64,000 bases of DNA from Clostridium tetanomorphum (GCF_017873215.1 NZ_JAGGKA010000021.1:16328-80327); one strand, 5' to 3'; counted from the stretch's first letter, positions 35,255 to 45,433 are shown. Notes: generated from the sequence alone by a model not told the origin. Numbers and translations are program-made.

Positions 35255-36782
35255 ATAATTTATTTATAAAATTCATTATTCCATTTGCTATAGCTTGTGC
35301 CATTTTGTCCTGGAAACTATTGCTATTTAAGAGTTTTTCCTCATTAACATTACTTATAAATCCAGTTTCCACAAGAACAGCTGGAGCAATTGTATTTTTT
35401 AAAACATAAAAGTTTGCAGTTTTTATTCCTCTATTTGTTAAACCTGTAGCATTTATAATTGATTGTTGTATAGATTGTGCTAAACTTTTACCTGCACCAC
35501 TTTCATAAGTATAATAATAAGTTTCCGCACCATTAGCAGAAGATGCACTAGCACTATTGGTATGTATTGATACAAAATAGTCTACATTAGCATTATTAGC
35601 TATATAACAGCGTTTTTGAAGATCCTGTGCTACATTAGCTGGCCAAGATACACTATCACTAGTTCTTGTATATACAATTTCTATTCCCTTTTCTTTAAGA
35701 ATCTTTCCAGTTTTTAATGCTATTGCTAAAGTTATATTCTTTTCCATAACTCCTGTGGAACCTACTGCTCCAGAATCATATCCTCCATGTCCTGGATCTA
35801 AGCACACTCTTATTATTCCTCCATTTATAATTTTCTGAACTAATACATTCGATATTACCCCTGTACCACCTAATACACTTATAGTAGATATATTTTCTAT
35901 ATTAGATTTGATTATAGAGTCTTTTGTATTAAAAGAATTACTTACTAAAACTATAGGTGACCCTGTTTTTCCTGCTGACGCTGCTCCTGACAATGCATCT
36001 GCATAGGAGTTAGCATTAGCCAAATATGTATTATTAAAATTTATATTACTTATAAACTCATTTATAATTGATAAATTAGTCTCATATCTATCTCTGCCGC
36101 CTAACCTTTTATAATCATTAATTCCATTTATAACATTTTCGCTTACAGAAGCCTGCCCACCAACAATATAATATTTATTTCTATTATTATTATAAATAAA
36201 ATTTTTAACTTTCTCTGGTAGATATTTAGAAGCTGTAAGAAGTATAGGCATATTTCTTAAAGAAGCTATAGCAGCTGCTGATACAGCATCTGGGAAGTTA
36301 TCTCCTGATGCAATAAAAGCTCCATTATTTGTTCCTATAATTTCTGCTATTTTTATACTGGTTTCATATCTATCTTTTCCATATATTCTATTACATGCTA
36401 TCCCTGCATCAATCAATTGTTTTTCTACTTTCTCAGATATTACACCAGGACCTCCTATTATAAATGCAGTATTAGATCCTAATCTATTTATCTCATCCAT
36501 CATCTTGCTATTTATACTATCATTCTCTGTTAGTAAAATAGGTGCATTATACTTTTTTGATAATGGTGCTGCACTAAGAGCATCTGGAAAATTTTCTCCT
36601 GAAACTAAAATAAAATAATTTGACTTCTCCCAATTATTTCGAGATATACTTATTGAAGTTTCATATCTGTTGCTTCCACCAAATCTTTCAATTTCAGGTG
36701 ATGCTGCTACTTTTGTTGTAAATGTAAAAATTGTGGATAAAAAGCATACAATAAATAGTACTAATTTCTTTCCCCTTGTCAT
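35253..36782 (-). CDS. Cell-wall N-acetylmuramoyl-L-alanine amidase with three CWB2 repeats
   Basis: A secreted autolysin of 509 residues. Signal peptide (about 1-27, ending VAA), three N-terminal CWB2 repeats (IERFGGSNRYETS, NRIYGKDRYETS, KRLGGRDRYETN) for wall anchoring, then an Amidase_3 catalytic domain: zinc ligands in CLDPGHGGYDSGA (His), MEKNITL (Glu) and VSIHTNSA (His), ending with VETGFISN (catalytic Glu). It cleaves the MurNAc-L-Ala bond. ATG 36780-36782 is chosen, seven bases after GGAGTG. An in-frame TTG sits one codon upstream. Confidence 0.95.
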   Translation of the reverse strand: MTRGKKLVLFIVCFLSTIFTFTTKVAASPEIERFGGSNRYETSISISRNNWEKSNYFILVSGENFPDALSAAPLSKKYNAPILLTENDSINSKMMDEINRLGSNTAFIIGGPGVISEKVEKQLIDAGIACNRIYGKDRYETSIKIAEIIGTNNGAFIASGDNFPDAVSAAAIASLRNMPILLTASKYLPEKVKNFIYNNNRNKYYIVGGQASVSENVINGINDYKRLGGRDRYETNLSIINEFISNINFNNTYLANANSYADALSGAASAGKTGSPIVLVSNSFNTKDSIIKSNIENISTISVLGGTGVISNVLVQKIINGGIIRVCLDPGHGGYDSGAVGSTGVMEKNITLAIALKTGKILKEKGIEIVYTRTSDSVSWPANVAQDLQKRCYIANNANVDYFVSIHTNSASASSANGAETYYYTYESGAGKSLAQSIQQSIINATGLTNRGIKTANFYVLKNTIAPAVLVETGFISNVNEEKLLNSNSFQDKMAQAIANGIMNFINKL

Positions 36783-36934
36783 CAATGTTCACTCCTTATA
36801 ATCTTGTACTAATAATTCTAACATATATTTAAATAATATGTTTATGTTAATTATTGGAATTTATAGCCATATACTTTATAGTTTTCACTTAACATTTATC
36901 TTAAAAACAATACATTCAAATAAATTCTTATAAT

Positions 36935-36980
36935 AAAACAATAGAGCATTAATTTATAAAAATCAACACTCTATTGTTTT
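36935..36980 (-). terminator. Terminator after the CWB2 phosphodiester glycosidase gene
   Basis: The stem AAAACAATAGAG / CTCTATTGTTTT lies 37 bases past the stop codon and has a 22-base loop. The minus strand after it is U-rich. Confidence 0.7.
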
Positions 36981-37016
36981 AATTATTATTTATAAATTGA
37001 AGGTTATAATATATTC

Positions 37017-39374
37017 TTAAAATAAATTATCACTTACAACTCCATTGCCACCAAATATTATACAATTTTTGTATCCCTTTGAATATACATATTTACTTTG
37101 CTCAGATAAATTCATCACATTGTTAACTAATAGTATAGGTGCGTTGCTATTAGCTGCATATACACTTCCAACTAACGAATCTGGGAAACTTATTCCTGAA
37201 GCTATTGCAATAGTATCTCCCTTTATATCAAAACTTTTTAATACATTCATATTTGTTTTATATCTATCTGTTCCGCTAATTCTTACTATATTGCCATCAT
37301 TTAATCCAGTAATATTACTTACAGCACTTTTAACATTTTTACTTACTACACCTTCTCCACCTATAATATAAACTTTAGATGGACTTACATTTTTTATATA
37401 TTGTTCTGCATCTTTAGATAAACTATTCTTACTAGTAAGTATTATTGGATATTTATTTATTTGTGCTATACTTGCTGCGCTTAAAGCATCAGCAAATCCT
37501 TCTCCACTAGCTATTATTATGGGGGTTCCTTTTGCTAAATTTAGTTTAGCATTAGTTTTAATGTTAGTGTCATATCTATCTTTTCCTTCCATTCTCTCTA
37601 TATTCTTAACTCCTAAAGATTTTATAGAGTCTACAACTGTATCCCCTACTGCGCCTTTACCTCCAACTACAAATACCTTACCTTCTTTTATCATGTGCTC
37701 TTTTATATATGATAAGGCTTCCTTATCATATTCTGGATTATTTCCTACTAAAAGAACAGGTGCCTTTAAATTGTTACCTAAAATACTTGCAGATATTTGA
37801 TCTGTATAATTATATGCATTTGCAATAACTACATTAAGGGTTTCCTCACTATATAACTTTTTAGCTATAGACGCTGCTGTTTCAAATCTATTTGCCCCTG
37901 ACAATCTAGTTTTATTTTCTATTTTAATCTTATTAATTTCAGAAGCTTTTCCTACTAATACATCTATAGTAATACTAAGATTTGTTCCTTTAACTTTAGC
38001 AATTATTTTTCCAGATGCATCTTTATCTTTAGTATGTAAAACACCATTCTCATCTACTGTTCCAATTTCTTGTGGAACTTGCCATAAAATATCACTGCCT
38101 TTTAATTTAACATCCCTTTCTTTATATTTACCAGATATACTTATAGCTTTATTGGAATTTTTATTAATTTTAATATTATTTATACTACTATGTATCTCAT
38201 CTGGTTGAACAATTTCTACCCATGTTCTTCCCACTATCTTTCCATCATAATATACTAATATTTCAACTTGTCCAACTTTTCCATTTGATGTGAATACTCC
38301 ATTTTTATCAATACTCCCAAAAGACTTATCAGAAATTGCCCAAACTACTCCCTCATAAGGTAGTGGTGCTGGCAATCCAATTTCATCCATTCCTATTGCT
38401 TTAAAATTAATAGAAGATCCTGGAGTATAACTCTTATCAAAAGGTTCAATATATGCTTGTGTAAATCCTTTATTTGATTTCACCTTTGTTACTGCTAACC
38501 ATGAATTGCCAACACTTCTTTCTCTTCCATCTGAAGGTCTATTCCATACAGATATGTTATCATTGGCAGGTTTTTTAGCAACAAAAGTAGTTGATCCCCC
38601 TCCATCTAGATTTAAAGCTTGTACAGCTCCCATATCTGCCATTAAATAAGCTAAATCTTTAATTGATATTCCTGCGGAGTAAGGTTCTTGCTTTCCATCA
38701 ATGGCTACAAAAAATACTGTTCCATCTGCCTTTATACCTACTGCTGTTCTTGGTTCTCTATATGCCCCTATAGGTGGTGTTTGATAAACATGTCTATCTT
38801 TCACAAGTATGGCATTACCTCCTAATGCCTCTTCCAAATTATCTTTTACCTCATTATACTTTTTACCATCACCAATTATAGGAGTTCCATCCTTTAAAAT
38901 GCCAAAGAAATTCCACTCTGCTGCATGGGTTGGCTTTACTGCTCTTCCATCCTTATAAACTATACCAATTGGTTCTCCAGTTACCATATAGTAAAAATCT
39001 CCATTAACAGCTGCTATTACATGTTCTTCTTCGGATTGTTCTGCTTTCGCTTGTAAAGACACAGCTTGCATAGAATAAGCATCTCTGTTATGCGGAGTTC
39101 CAGCTTCAATACTTGCATTAGGATTTTTTGAATCCACCTCCACTACAAACATTTGTTGCTTTTTACCATCTTTGTCCCTAAAAGTATATACTTTTTGTGT
39201 TATACCTGGAACTATATTTGTTTTTTGTTCATTAATTCCTTTAGATATAAAACTAGATTTTATATCAAATTCCCCTAATGCTTGTACACTAATTGGAGTA
39301 ACCATATTGGCAAGCAATGCTGTTATAATTACAGTACTCCTAATCTTTTTATTAAATTTTCCATAGTTTATCAT
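37017..39374 (-). CDS. Phosphodiester glycosidase (NAGPA-like) with Ig-like region and three CWB2 repeats
   Basis: A 785-residue surface protein. Signal peptide (10-32), then an N-terminal NAGPA/DUF2233 catalytic domain (about 60-320) with AAVNGDFYY, GREPIGIV-like GEPIGIV, TAVGIKADGTVFFVAIDG and LNLDGGGSTTFV. Bacterial Ig-like segments follow (about 325-490), then three CWB2 repeats (TRLSGANRFETA, ERMEGKDRYDTN, VRISGTDRYKTN) at the C-terminus. The enzyme family removes terminal GlcNAc-1-phosphate-type phosphodiester sugars. The wall-polymer substrate is inferred. Confidence 0.92.
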   Translation of the reverse strand: MINYGKFNKKIRSTVIITALLANMVTPISVQALGEFDIKSSFISKGINEQKTNIVPGITQKVYTFRDKDGKKQQMFVVEVDSKNPNASIEAGTPHNRDAYSMQAVSLQAKAEQSEEEHVIAAVNGDFYYMVTGEPIGIVYKDGRAVKPTHAAEWNFFGILKDGTPIIGDGKKYNEVKDNLEEALGGNAILVKDRHVYQTPPIGAYREPRTAVGIKADGTVFFVAIDGKQEPYSAGISIKDLAYLMADMGAVQALNLDGGGSTTFVAKKPANDNISVWNRPSDGRERSVGNSWLAVTKVKSNKGFTQAYIEPFDKSYTPGSSINFKAIGMDEIGLPAPLPYEGVVWAISDKSFGSIDKNGVFTSNGKVGQVEILVYYDGKIVGRTWVEIVQPDEIHSSINNIKINKNSNKAISISGKYKERDVKLKGSDILWQVPQEIGTVDENGVLHTKDKDASGKIIAKVKGTNLSITIDVLVGKASEINKIKIENKTRLSGANRFETAASIAKKLYSEETLNVVIANAYNYTDQISASILGNNLKAPVLLVGNNPEYDKEALSYIKEHMIKEGKVFVVGGKGAVGDTVVDSIKSLGVKNIERMEGKDRYDTNIKTNAKLNLAKGTPIIIASGEGFADALSAASIAQINKYPIILTSKNSLSKDAEQYIKNVSPSKVYIIGGEGVVSKNVKSAVSNITGLNDGNIVRISGTDRYKTNMNVLKSFDIKGDTIAIASGISFPDSLVGSVYAANSNAPILLVNNVMNLSEQSKYVYSKGYKNCIIFGGNGVVSDNLF

Positions 39375-39489
39375 TGTGATTTTCCTCCCATATTATTAAT
39401 TGTCTATAAAAACTCTTACTTGTGCCACTAATTATTATATAACAAAATCCATATGTTTTGGATACAAATTACTAAATGTAAGATTTAAA

Positions 39490-39533
39490 AAATTAAACCC
39501 TATGCTATTGTTAACTTAGCATAAGGTTTAATT
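39490..39533 (-). terminator. Terminator after the CheY-type gene
   Basis: The long stem AATTAAACCCTATGCTA / TAGCATAAGGTTTAATT (one mismatch) is followed by T/A-rich sequence on the minus strand, 12 bases past the stop codon. Confidence 0.85.
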
Positions 39534-39544
39534 TTTTATTTATA

Positions 39545-39898
39545 TTACAATTTACTTATAGTTTTAATAACATTCTCTTTTTTAAAAGGCTTTATAATAA
39601 AACCTTTCGCTCCTTCCAATATAGCTCTCTTTACCCATGTTTCTTGTCCAATAGCAGATATCATAATAACTTTAGCATTTGAATCATACTTCTTTATTTC
39701 TTTAAGAGCATCAACACCATTCATATCCGGCATAGTTATGTCCATAGTTACAATTTCAGGTTTTAAAATCATATACTTTTCTATTGCTTCTATTCCATTT
39801 GAAGCTTCCCCAACTACTTCAAATTCATTTTCTTCAAGCATTTTTCTTAAAGATACCCTCATAAACTGAGCATCATCAACAATAAGAACTTTCCTCAT
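39545..39898 (-). CDS. CheY-type single-domain response regulator
   Basis: A 117-residue receiver domain: acidic pair DD at residues 7-8 (VDDAQFMR), phospho-acceptor in TMDITMP (about Asp53), Thr/Ser switch in MISAIGQE and Lys in IKPFKKEN. No output domain. Such stand-alone receivers switch flagellar motors. The short sequence fits CheY better than Spo0F. Not in a chemotaxis operon, though a chemoreceptor lies at 26 kb. Confidence 0.88.
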   Translation of the reverse strand: MRKVLIVDDAQFMRVSLRKMLEENEFEVVGEASNGIEAIEKYMILKPEIVTMDITMPDMNGVDALKEIKKYDSNAKVIMISAIGQETWVKRAILEGAKGFIIKPFKKENVIKTISKL

Positions 39899-40072
39899 TA
39901 AAATTTCCCCTTTCTTTTATCTCTATATACCCATTAATTATTATATAATTCTACATTAAAAGAAAAAATCATTCTTTTTAATAAAAAAAATTACATAATT
40001 ATTGCAAATATATAATTAATTATCCTATAATAAATAAAGTAAAGCTAAAAATTAATCTTTTAAGGAGGACAA

Positions 40073-41158
40073 ATGGAGAACTATTTTATACCTATTAAAT
40101 ATGCATTCATAACTTTTCCATTTATAGCATTATTATTTATAGTTCCATTTGCAATATATCAATATAGAAAACATGGATATATAAATAAATTTAGAGTTTT
40201 TATCCTATATTCATTTTTATTATTTTTAATAACTTCCTATTATTTAGTAATACTACCTTTGCCTAGTACTAGGGATATCCTTAGTATACAAAAACCAGAT
40301 ACAAAACATTATCAATTAATGCCTTTTAATTTTATATTTGATATTTTAAAAGAAACAACAATTAACTTTAGAGATCCTTTATCATATATAAATATTTTAA
40401 AAGAAAGAGCCTTTTTACAAGCAGCTTTTAATGGAATTTTGCTTCTTCCACTGGGAATTTATTTAAGATATTATTTTAAAAAAACATTAAAACAAACTTT
40501 ACTAATTACTTTTCTTTTTTCATTGTTTTTTGAATTAACTCAGCTTACAGGATTATATGGTATATATAACGCTCCTTATAGAATCTTTGATGTTGACGAC
40601 TTAATTCTAAATACTTTTGGTGGATATATTGGGTATTTAATAGCACCATTATTCACTTTTTTTCTTCCAGATGCATCAAAACTTGATGAAAATATAAATT
40701 TAAAAGAATATAGAGTAAGTTATTTTAGAAGAATTATTGCTTTTTCAATAGATTGGCTCATAATGGGAATTTTTATAAATAAAAATCGTATTTTATCTGA
40801 AACAATTTGGTTATTTGTTTACTTTATTTTAATTCCTTATCTTATAAATGGAAAAACCTTGGGTAAATGGATACTAAGAATAAAGGTTTCAGGAATTGGT
40901 AAAAAATTAACCTTCAAAGAAATTTTCATAAGATATACTATATTATATTATGGAGTGTTTGGAATAAATAAAATTATGTTACAAGCAATTACATTAAATA
41001 AAATATACTCTTACAATCATTATGTAATTTATATTATAATTTTCATTCTATTTATAATTAACATTTTGCTTTTTATTCATATTGTACTTACTCTTATAAA
41101 AAGGGACAGACTATTTTATGAAAAAATAAGTAAAACAAAAGTAAGTATTATAGAATAA
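40073..41158 (+). CDS. VanZ-RDD fusion membrane protein
   Basis: A 361-residue protein with about eight transmembrane segments. The N-terminal 200 residues carry the VanZ-like pattern (SYYLVILPLPSTR, YQLMPFNFIFDI, FNGILLLPLGIYLR, FFELTQLTGLYGI, FDVDDLILNTFGGYIGY). From about 220 an RDD domain begins (YFRRIIAFSIDWLIMG, YLINGKTLGKWILRIKV). VanZ confers low-level teicoplanin tolerance in enterococci, and RDD domains are often fused to it in clostridia. The function is unproven. Confidence 0.88.
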   Translation: MENYFIPIKYAFITFPFIALLFIVPFAIYQYRKHGYINKFRVFILYSFLLFLITSYYLVILPLPSTRDILSIQKPDTKHYQLMPFNFIFDILKETTINFRDPLSYINILKERAFLQAAFNGILLLPLGIYLRYYFKKTLKQTLLITFLFSLFFELTQLTGLYGIYNAPYRIFDVDDLILNTFGGYIGYLIAPLFTFFLPDASKLDENINLKEYRVSYFRRIIAFSIDWLIMGIFINKNRILSETIWLFVYFILIPYLINGKTLGKWILRIKVSGIGKKLTFKEIFIRYTILYYGVFGINKIMLQAITLNKIYSYNHYVIYIIIFILFIINILLFIHIVLTLIKRDRLFYEKISKTKVSIIE

Positions 41159-41230
41159 AAATATTAAGACTACTTTATTTTTCATTATTTTATTTACTTT
41201 AACATCATTTATATGTTATTAACAAAAGGA

Positions 41231-41270
41231 TTTCATATAATAATAAAGACATTTCTATTATTATATGAAA
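41231..41270. terminator. Long hairpin between VanZ-RDD and htpG genes
   Basis: A perfect 15-bp stem TTTCATATAATAATA / TATTATTATATGAAA lies between convergent genes. It lacks a strong U-run, so it is a likely but not certain terminator. Confidence 0.6.
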
Positions 41271-41340
41271 CCCTAATAGTTAGAATTAATTTAAAAGCAA
41301 TTTATATTAACCTCTTAAATATTTACATTGAATGTTATTT

Positions 41341-43221
41341 TTATACCATTATCTTGCAAATATTATTTGTAAATTCTACTGGATCGTTTATTTCTAATCC
41401 TTCTATGAGTAATGCTTGATTATACAATAAATCTGTATATAATTTAAGTTTATCTTTATCTTTTTCATAAGCTTCCTTCAATGATTTGAATACAGAGTGA
41501 TTTATATTTATTTCTAAAACTTTATCTGCTTTTATATTTTGATTATTAGGCATAGAATTTAATACTTTTTCCATTTCAATTGTAAGTTCACCATCATTTG
41601 ATAAACATACTGGATGATTTTTTAATCTTTTTGATGCCCTAACGTCTTTAACTTTATCTGATAAAATATTCTTCATGCATTCAAATAATTCTTTATTTTC
41701 CTTGTCATCTGATTCAGCTGATTTTTCATCTTCTCCTACATCTATTCCCAAATCACCACTTGATATAGATTTAAATTCTTTTTCTTTATATTTTATCATC
41801 ATTTTTATAGCAAATTCATCTACATCATCTGTAAAATATAATACTTCATATCCTTTATCTAATACAATTTCTATCTGTGGTAATTTCTCAATTCTCTCAT
41901 TAGATTCTCCTGCAGCATAATAAATATACTTTTGATCTTCTGGCATTCTTGAAACATACTCATTTAAAGTTACCATTTTCTTTTCTTTTGAGGAATAAAA
42001 CATCAACAAGTCCTGTAAAACTTCTTTATTTATTCCAAAATCACTATAAACACCATACTTTAACTGTCTACCAAAGGATTCATAAAACTTTTCATATTTA
42101 TCCCTGTCATTTTTTAATAAATTTTCTAGTTCATTTTTAATTTTAGTTTTTATGTTCTTAGCGATAAGTTTTAATTGTCTATCATGTTGTAATATTTCTC
42201 TAGATATGTTAAGAGAAAGGTCTTCAGAATCTACTATACCTTTAACGAATCCAAAATAATCAGGTAATAAATCTCCACATTTATTCATAATCAAAACACC
42301 ATTTGAATATAATTCTAAACCTTTTTCATATTCTTTGGTATAAAAATCATAAGGTGTTTTTTCTGGAATAAATAAAATTGCATTATAGCTTACCGCCCCA
42401 TCAACACTAGTATGAATATACTTTACTGGTTTATCAAATCCATAATGTTTTTCAGAATAAAAGTTTTCATAATCTTCTTTAGTAAGCTCATTTTTGTTCT
42501 TTCTCCATATAGGAACCATACTATTTATAGTCTGTTCTTCTATATATTCTTCGTATTCTGTTTCACTATTCTCCTTAGGCTTTCTTGTAGTTACATCCAT
42601 TTTTATTGGATATCTAATAAAGTCAGAATACTTCTTAACTATGGATTTTAATCTATATTCGTCTAAATATTCATCAAAATTTTCATCTTCTGTATTAGAT
42701 TTTATCTTAAGTATAATTTCTGTACCATTAGATTCTTTATCACAAGGTTCAATAGTATATCCATCTATCCCTTTAGATTGCCATTTGTAAGCCTCATCGC
42801 TACCAAAAGCTTTACTTATAACAGTAACTTCTTCCGCCACTAAAAATGCAGAATAAAATCCTACACCAAATTGACCAATTATATCATATCCATCTTTTAA
42901 TTCATTTTCTTTTTTAAATTGTAAAGATCCACTTTGTGCTATAACACCAAGATTATTATCAAGTTCTTCTTTCGTCATACCAATACCAGTATCAGAAATT
43001 TTTAATATTCTATTTTCCTTATCAGTAGTTAACTTAATATAATAATCATCTTTTTTAAAGTTTAAAGAATCATCAGTTAATGCCTTATAATAAATTTTAT
43101 CTATTGCATCACTAGCATTTGAAATAAGTTCCCTTAAAAAAATTTCTTTATGCGTATAGATTGAATTAATCATAATATCTAATAATCTTTTGGACTCTGC
43201 CTTAAACTGTTTCTTTTCCAC
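41341..43221 (-). CDS. htpG: Molecular chaperone HtpG (Hsp90)
   Basis: A 626-residue Hsp90. The N-terminal ATPase has [31 protein letters not shown] and [14 protein letters not shown]. The middle domain has GVVDSEDL-like [18 protein letters not shown] with the catalytic Arg. Start is GTG 43219-43221 with GGGAGAG ahead. A CIRCE operator and a strong promoter lie about 190-250 bases upstream, with an unusually long untranslated leader holding a GCTTTTCTT hairpin (43325-43344). Confidence 0.97.
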   Translation of the reverse strand: MEKKQFKAESKRLLDIMINSIYTHKEIFLRELISNASDAIDKIYYKALTDDSLNFKKDDYYIKLTTDKENRILKISDTGIGMTKEELDNNLGVIAQSGSLQFKKENELKDGYDIIGQFGVGFYSAFLVAEEVTVISKAFGSDEAYKWQSKGIDGYTIEPCDKESNGTEIILKIKSNTEDENFDEYLDEYRLKSIVKKYSDFIRYPIKMDVTTRKPKENSETEYEEYIEEQTINSMVPIWRKNKNELTKEDYENFYSEKHYGFDKPVKYIHTSVDGAVSYNAILFIPEKTPYDFYTKEYEKGLELYSNGVLIMNKCGDLLPDYFGFVKGIVDSEDLSLNISREILQHDRQLKLIAKNIKTKIKNELENLLKNDRDKYEKFYESFGRQLKYGVYSDFGINKEVLQDLLMFYSSKEKKMVTLNEYVSRMPEDQKYIYYAAGESNERIEKLPQIEIVLDKGYEVLYFTDDVDEFAIKMMIKYKEKEFKSISSGDLGIDVGEDEKSAESDDKENKELFECMKNILSDKVKDVRASKRLKNHPVCLSNDGELTIEMEKVLNSMPNNQNIKADKVLEININHSVFKSLKEAYEKDKDKLKLYTDLLYNQALLIEGLEINDPVEFTNNICKIMV

Positions 43222-43405
43222 TATAACTCTCTCCCTTCAAATTAAAAAGTGCGGTAAGAATGTTTTCCTCTGTTTATACTAGAGAAAAGCTTAAATTATA
43301 AAAAATAAATAACAAACAACGAAGGCTTTTCTTGAAAGAAAAGCATTAAATCACATTTTACCTTATGCTAAAGAAATGCTTGCTCATTTATTATTTTTCA
43401 AATTG

Positions 43406-43432
43406 TTAGCACTCACAATAGTTAAGTGCTAA
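43406..43432. promoter_or_regulatory. CIRCE operator (HrcA) upstream of htpG
   Basis: TTAGCACTC, nine bases, AAGTGCTAA: matches CIRCE TTAGCACTC-N9-GAGTGCTAA with a single mismatch. It lies immediately downstream of the -10 of the htpG promoter, so HrcA would block transcription. Confidence 0.92.
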
Positions 43433-43439
43433 CAATTTT

Positions 43440-43468
43440 TATATACCATACTTTTGAACCTTTGTCAA
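43440..43468 (-). promoter_or_regulatory. SigA promoter of htpG
   Basis: On the minus strand, TTGACA (43463-43468), 17-base spacer, TATATA (43440-43445). The CIRCE element overlaps the start site. Confidence 0.88.
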
Positions 43469-43504
43469 TATTTCTGATAAAATTTCAGAGATTTCGCACC
43501 AAAA

Positions 43505-43533
43505 TTCCAGTTAAAATTTTATTTTTACTGGAA
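43505..43533 (-). terminator. Hairpin downstream of threonine synthase
   Basis: The stem TTCCAG(T)TAAAA / TTTTA(A)CTGGAA lies about 100 bases after the thrC stop, followed on the minus strand by TTTTGG. Another weak stem lies near 43553-43590. One of them probably ends the thrC transcript. Confidence 0.55.
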
Positions 43534-43635
43534 ATAGTAATAAGCCTTATCATCTTTTTTATATTAATAAAATACAATATAAAGATGCCCTTTTCTTAAT
43601 AATTTGGAAAATATAGATTAGTTTTTAATTAGTTT

Positions 43636-44757
43636 TTAATCAGCTTTTAATCCTGCTCCACATAGGGGGATTATAACTTTTTCCTTAAAGTTATGATTAT
43701 TTTCCTTATTGTAATTAAAGAAACCTGCAAAAGTTGCAGCAGTGGTTGGTTCTACATAAAATCCTTTCTTAGCTAGATAGTTTCTTGTTTCAACTATTTT
43801 ATCTTCCGGTGCAATAATGATTTCACCCTTTGTATCTCTTATTGCTTCAAGTATTTGTTTCCCTCTCATTGGAGCTGCAATAGCAATTCCCTCAGCTACA
43901 GTGCCTAAATTAGTTGTTTCTTTAACTAAATATCTCCCCTCTTTAAAAGCAGTATAGATTGGAGAACAACCTTCAGCTTGAACAGCAATAATCCTGGGCA
44001 TTTTATTAATAAGTTTAAGCTCCATTAGCTCTTTAAACCCATAATAACATCCTAAAACCAAAGTACCGTTTCCTACTGGAATTACTAACGCTTGTGGTAT
44101 TTGTCCATTTAATTGCTCATAAATTTCATAGGCATAGGTTTTTGTGCCTTGATAGAAGAATGGATTATATACATGGCTAGCATAAAAACCTTCTCTTCTT
44201 TCAGCAGCCTCTAAAGCTGCCTTTGCAGTATCCTCTCTAGTGCCAGGAATAACATGAACTTTTGCACCATGAGAAGAAATCATCCTAATTTTTTTAGTAG
44301 AAGTACCTTCTGGAACATATATATCACATTCAATACCTGCTCTATTTGCATAAGCTGCTATGGAATTACCTGCATTTCCACTGCTATCTTGAATAACTTT
44401 TTTCACTCCAAGCTCCTTTGCCTTTGCTATAAGTACTGCTGCTCCTCTGTCTTTAAAGGATAACGTAGGCATCATATAGTCCATTTTTACTAACAAGTTT
44501 GGATTATCTTTGTCAATTGGAACTAGAGAAGTTAGCCCTTCCCCCATGGAAATGTCTTTCCATAAAGTAAAGTTATCATCAAAAGGAAGTGCCTTTACAT
44601 ATCTAAACAAACTCCATTCAGTATTTAAAATATCTTCTTTAGTAAATTTAAAATTAAATTTTTCAAGGTCTAACATGCCACCACAATCACATCTAAAAAC
44701 AAGAGTTTTAGGATCATATTTTTTTCCACATTTATTACAAACATAGTTAATACTCAT
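43636..44757 (-). CDS. thrC: Threonine synthase with N-terminal zinc ribbon
   Basis: A 373-residue PLP enzyme. A zinc-ribbon-like start (CNKCGKKYDPKTLVFRCDCGG) precedes the PLP-lysine segment SFKDRGA, the glycine loop SSGNAGNS and VPVGNGTLV-type IPVGNGTLV. Converts O-phosphohomoserine to threonine. I chose ATG 44755-44757 because AGGGGATG precedes it. The frame runs to 44808, which overlaps the upstream regulator. Its operon partner is a DauR-like regulator rather than hom/thrB. Confidence 0.88.
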   Translation of the reverse strand: MSINYVCNKCGKKYDPKTLVFRCDCGGMLDLEKFNFKFTKEDILNTEWSLFRYVKALPFDDNFTLWKDISMGEGLTSLVPIDKDNPNLLVKMDYMMPTLSFKDRGAAVLIAKAKELGVKKVIQDSSGNAGNSIAAYANRAGIECDIYVPEGTSTKKIRMISSHGAKVHVIPGTREDTAKAALEAAERREGFYASHVYNPFFYQGTKTYAYEIYEQLNGQIPQALVIPVGNGTLVLGCYYGFKELMELKLINKMPRIIAVQAEGCSPIYTAFKEGRYLVKETTNLGTVAEGIAIAAPMRGKQILEAIRDTKGEIIIAPEDKIVETRNYLAKKGFYVEPTTAATFAGFFNYNKENNHNFKEKVIIPLCGAGLKAD

Positions 44758-44779
44758 ATAATCATCCCCTATTAAATTA

Positions 44780-45433
44780 TTATATAATTGAATTTTTTTT
44801 AATCTCATCTAAATAACTGTAAACAGTTACCTTAGATATACCTAATTTCTCAGCTACTTTTTCAATTGCTCCCTTAATAAGAAATATTCCTTTTTTATCC
44901 ATAAATTTTATTAAGTCTATCTTTTGTTTTCTTTTTAAGTTATCAATATCATTGGTACCAATAATTTTATCTATTAAGTCATCTACTATTTCTATTACAT
45001 TATCAAAAGGCTCCACCTCTTCTTTAATTTTTTCTTGTTTAACATTCACAAAATCATCTAAAAACTCCTTCATATTCTTCATTATTTCTAAATCGTAATT
45101 TACACATAGCGCACCAATAACTTTTCCTTTAGAATTTCTAATAAGAGCAGTAGAGGATTTTATTTCTTTACCTTGTTCAGTAACAAACTTATAGTTTGCA
45201 GTATAATCTCCGTGAAACTCTTTTGATAGCAAAACTTGTTTAACTAAATGATCAAATGCCTGCCCAATCTTTCTTCCTGTTACATGGTTATTAACAGCAT
45301 AAACTACTGAATTCTGTGGCATAGATAAATCGTGAATTACAACCTCACAATTCTTACCAAAAGTTTCTGCTATCAAATTAGCAGTAGGTATAAATCTTTC
45401 TAATTCTTTATTTAATTGAACCAATAAACTCAA
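44780..45433 (-). CDS. YheO/DauR-like transcriptional regulator (PAS-like plus HTH)
   Basis: A 217-residue protein. N-terminal YheO-type PAS-like domain (residues 15-125; AETFGKNCEVVIHDLSMPQNSVVYAVNNHVTGRKIG, SSTALIRNSKGKVIGALCVNYDL) and a C-terminal DauR-type HTH (GAIEKVAEKLGISKVTVYSYLDEI). TTG start. GGAG abuts it, so a second TTG three codons in may be the real start. Ends 22 bases before thrC, so it probably regulates that operon in response to an amino-acid-related ligand. Confidence 0.85.
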   Translation of the reverse strand: MSLLVQLNKELERFIPTANLIAETFGKNCEVVIHDLSMPQNSVVYAVNNHVTGRKIGQAFDHLVKQVLLSKEFHGDYTANYKFVTEQGKEIKSSTALIRNSKGKVIGALCVNYDLEIMKNMKEFLDDFVNVKQEKIKEEVEPFDNVIEIVDDLIDKIIGTNDIDNLKRKQKIDLIKFMDKKGIFLIKGAIEKVAEKLGISKVTVYSYLDEIKKNSII

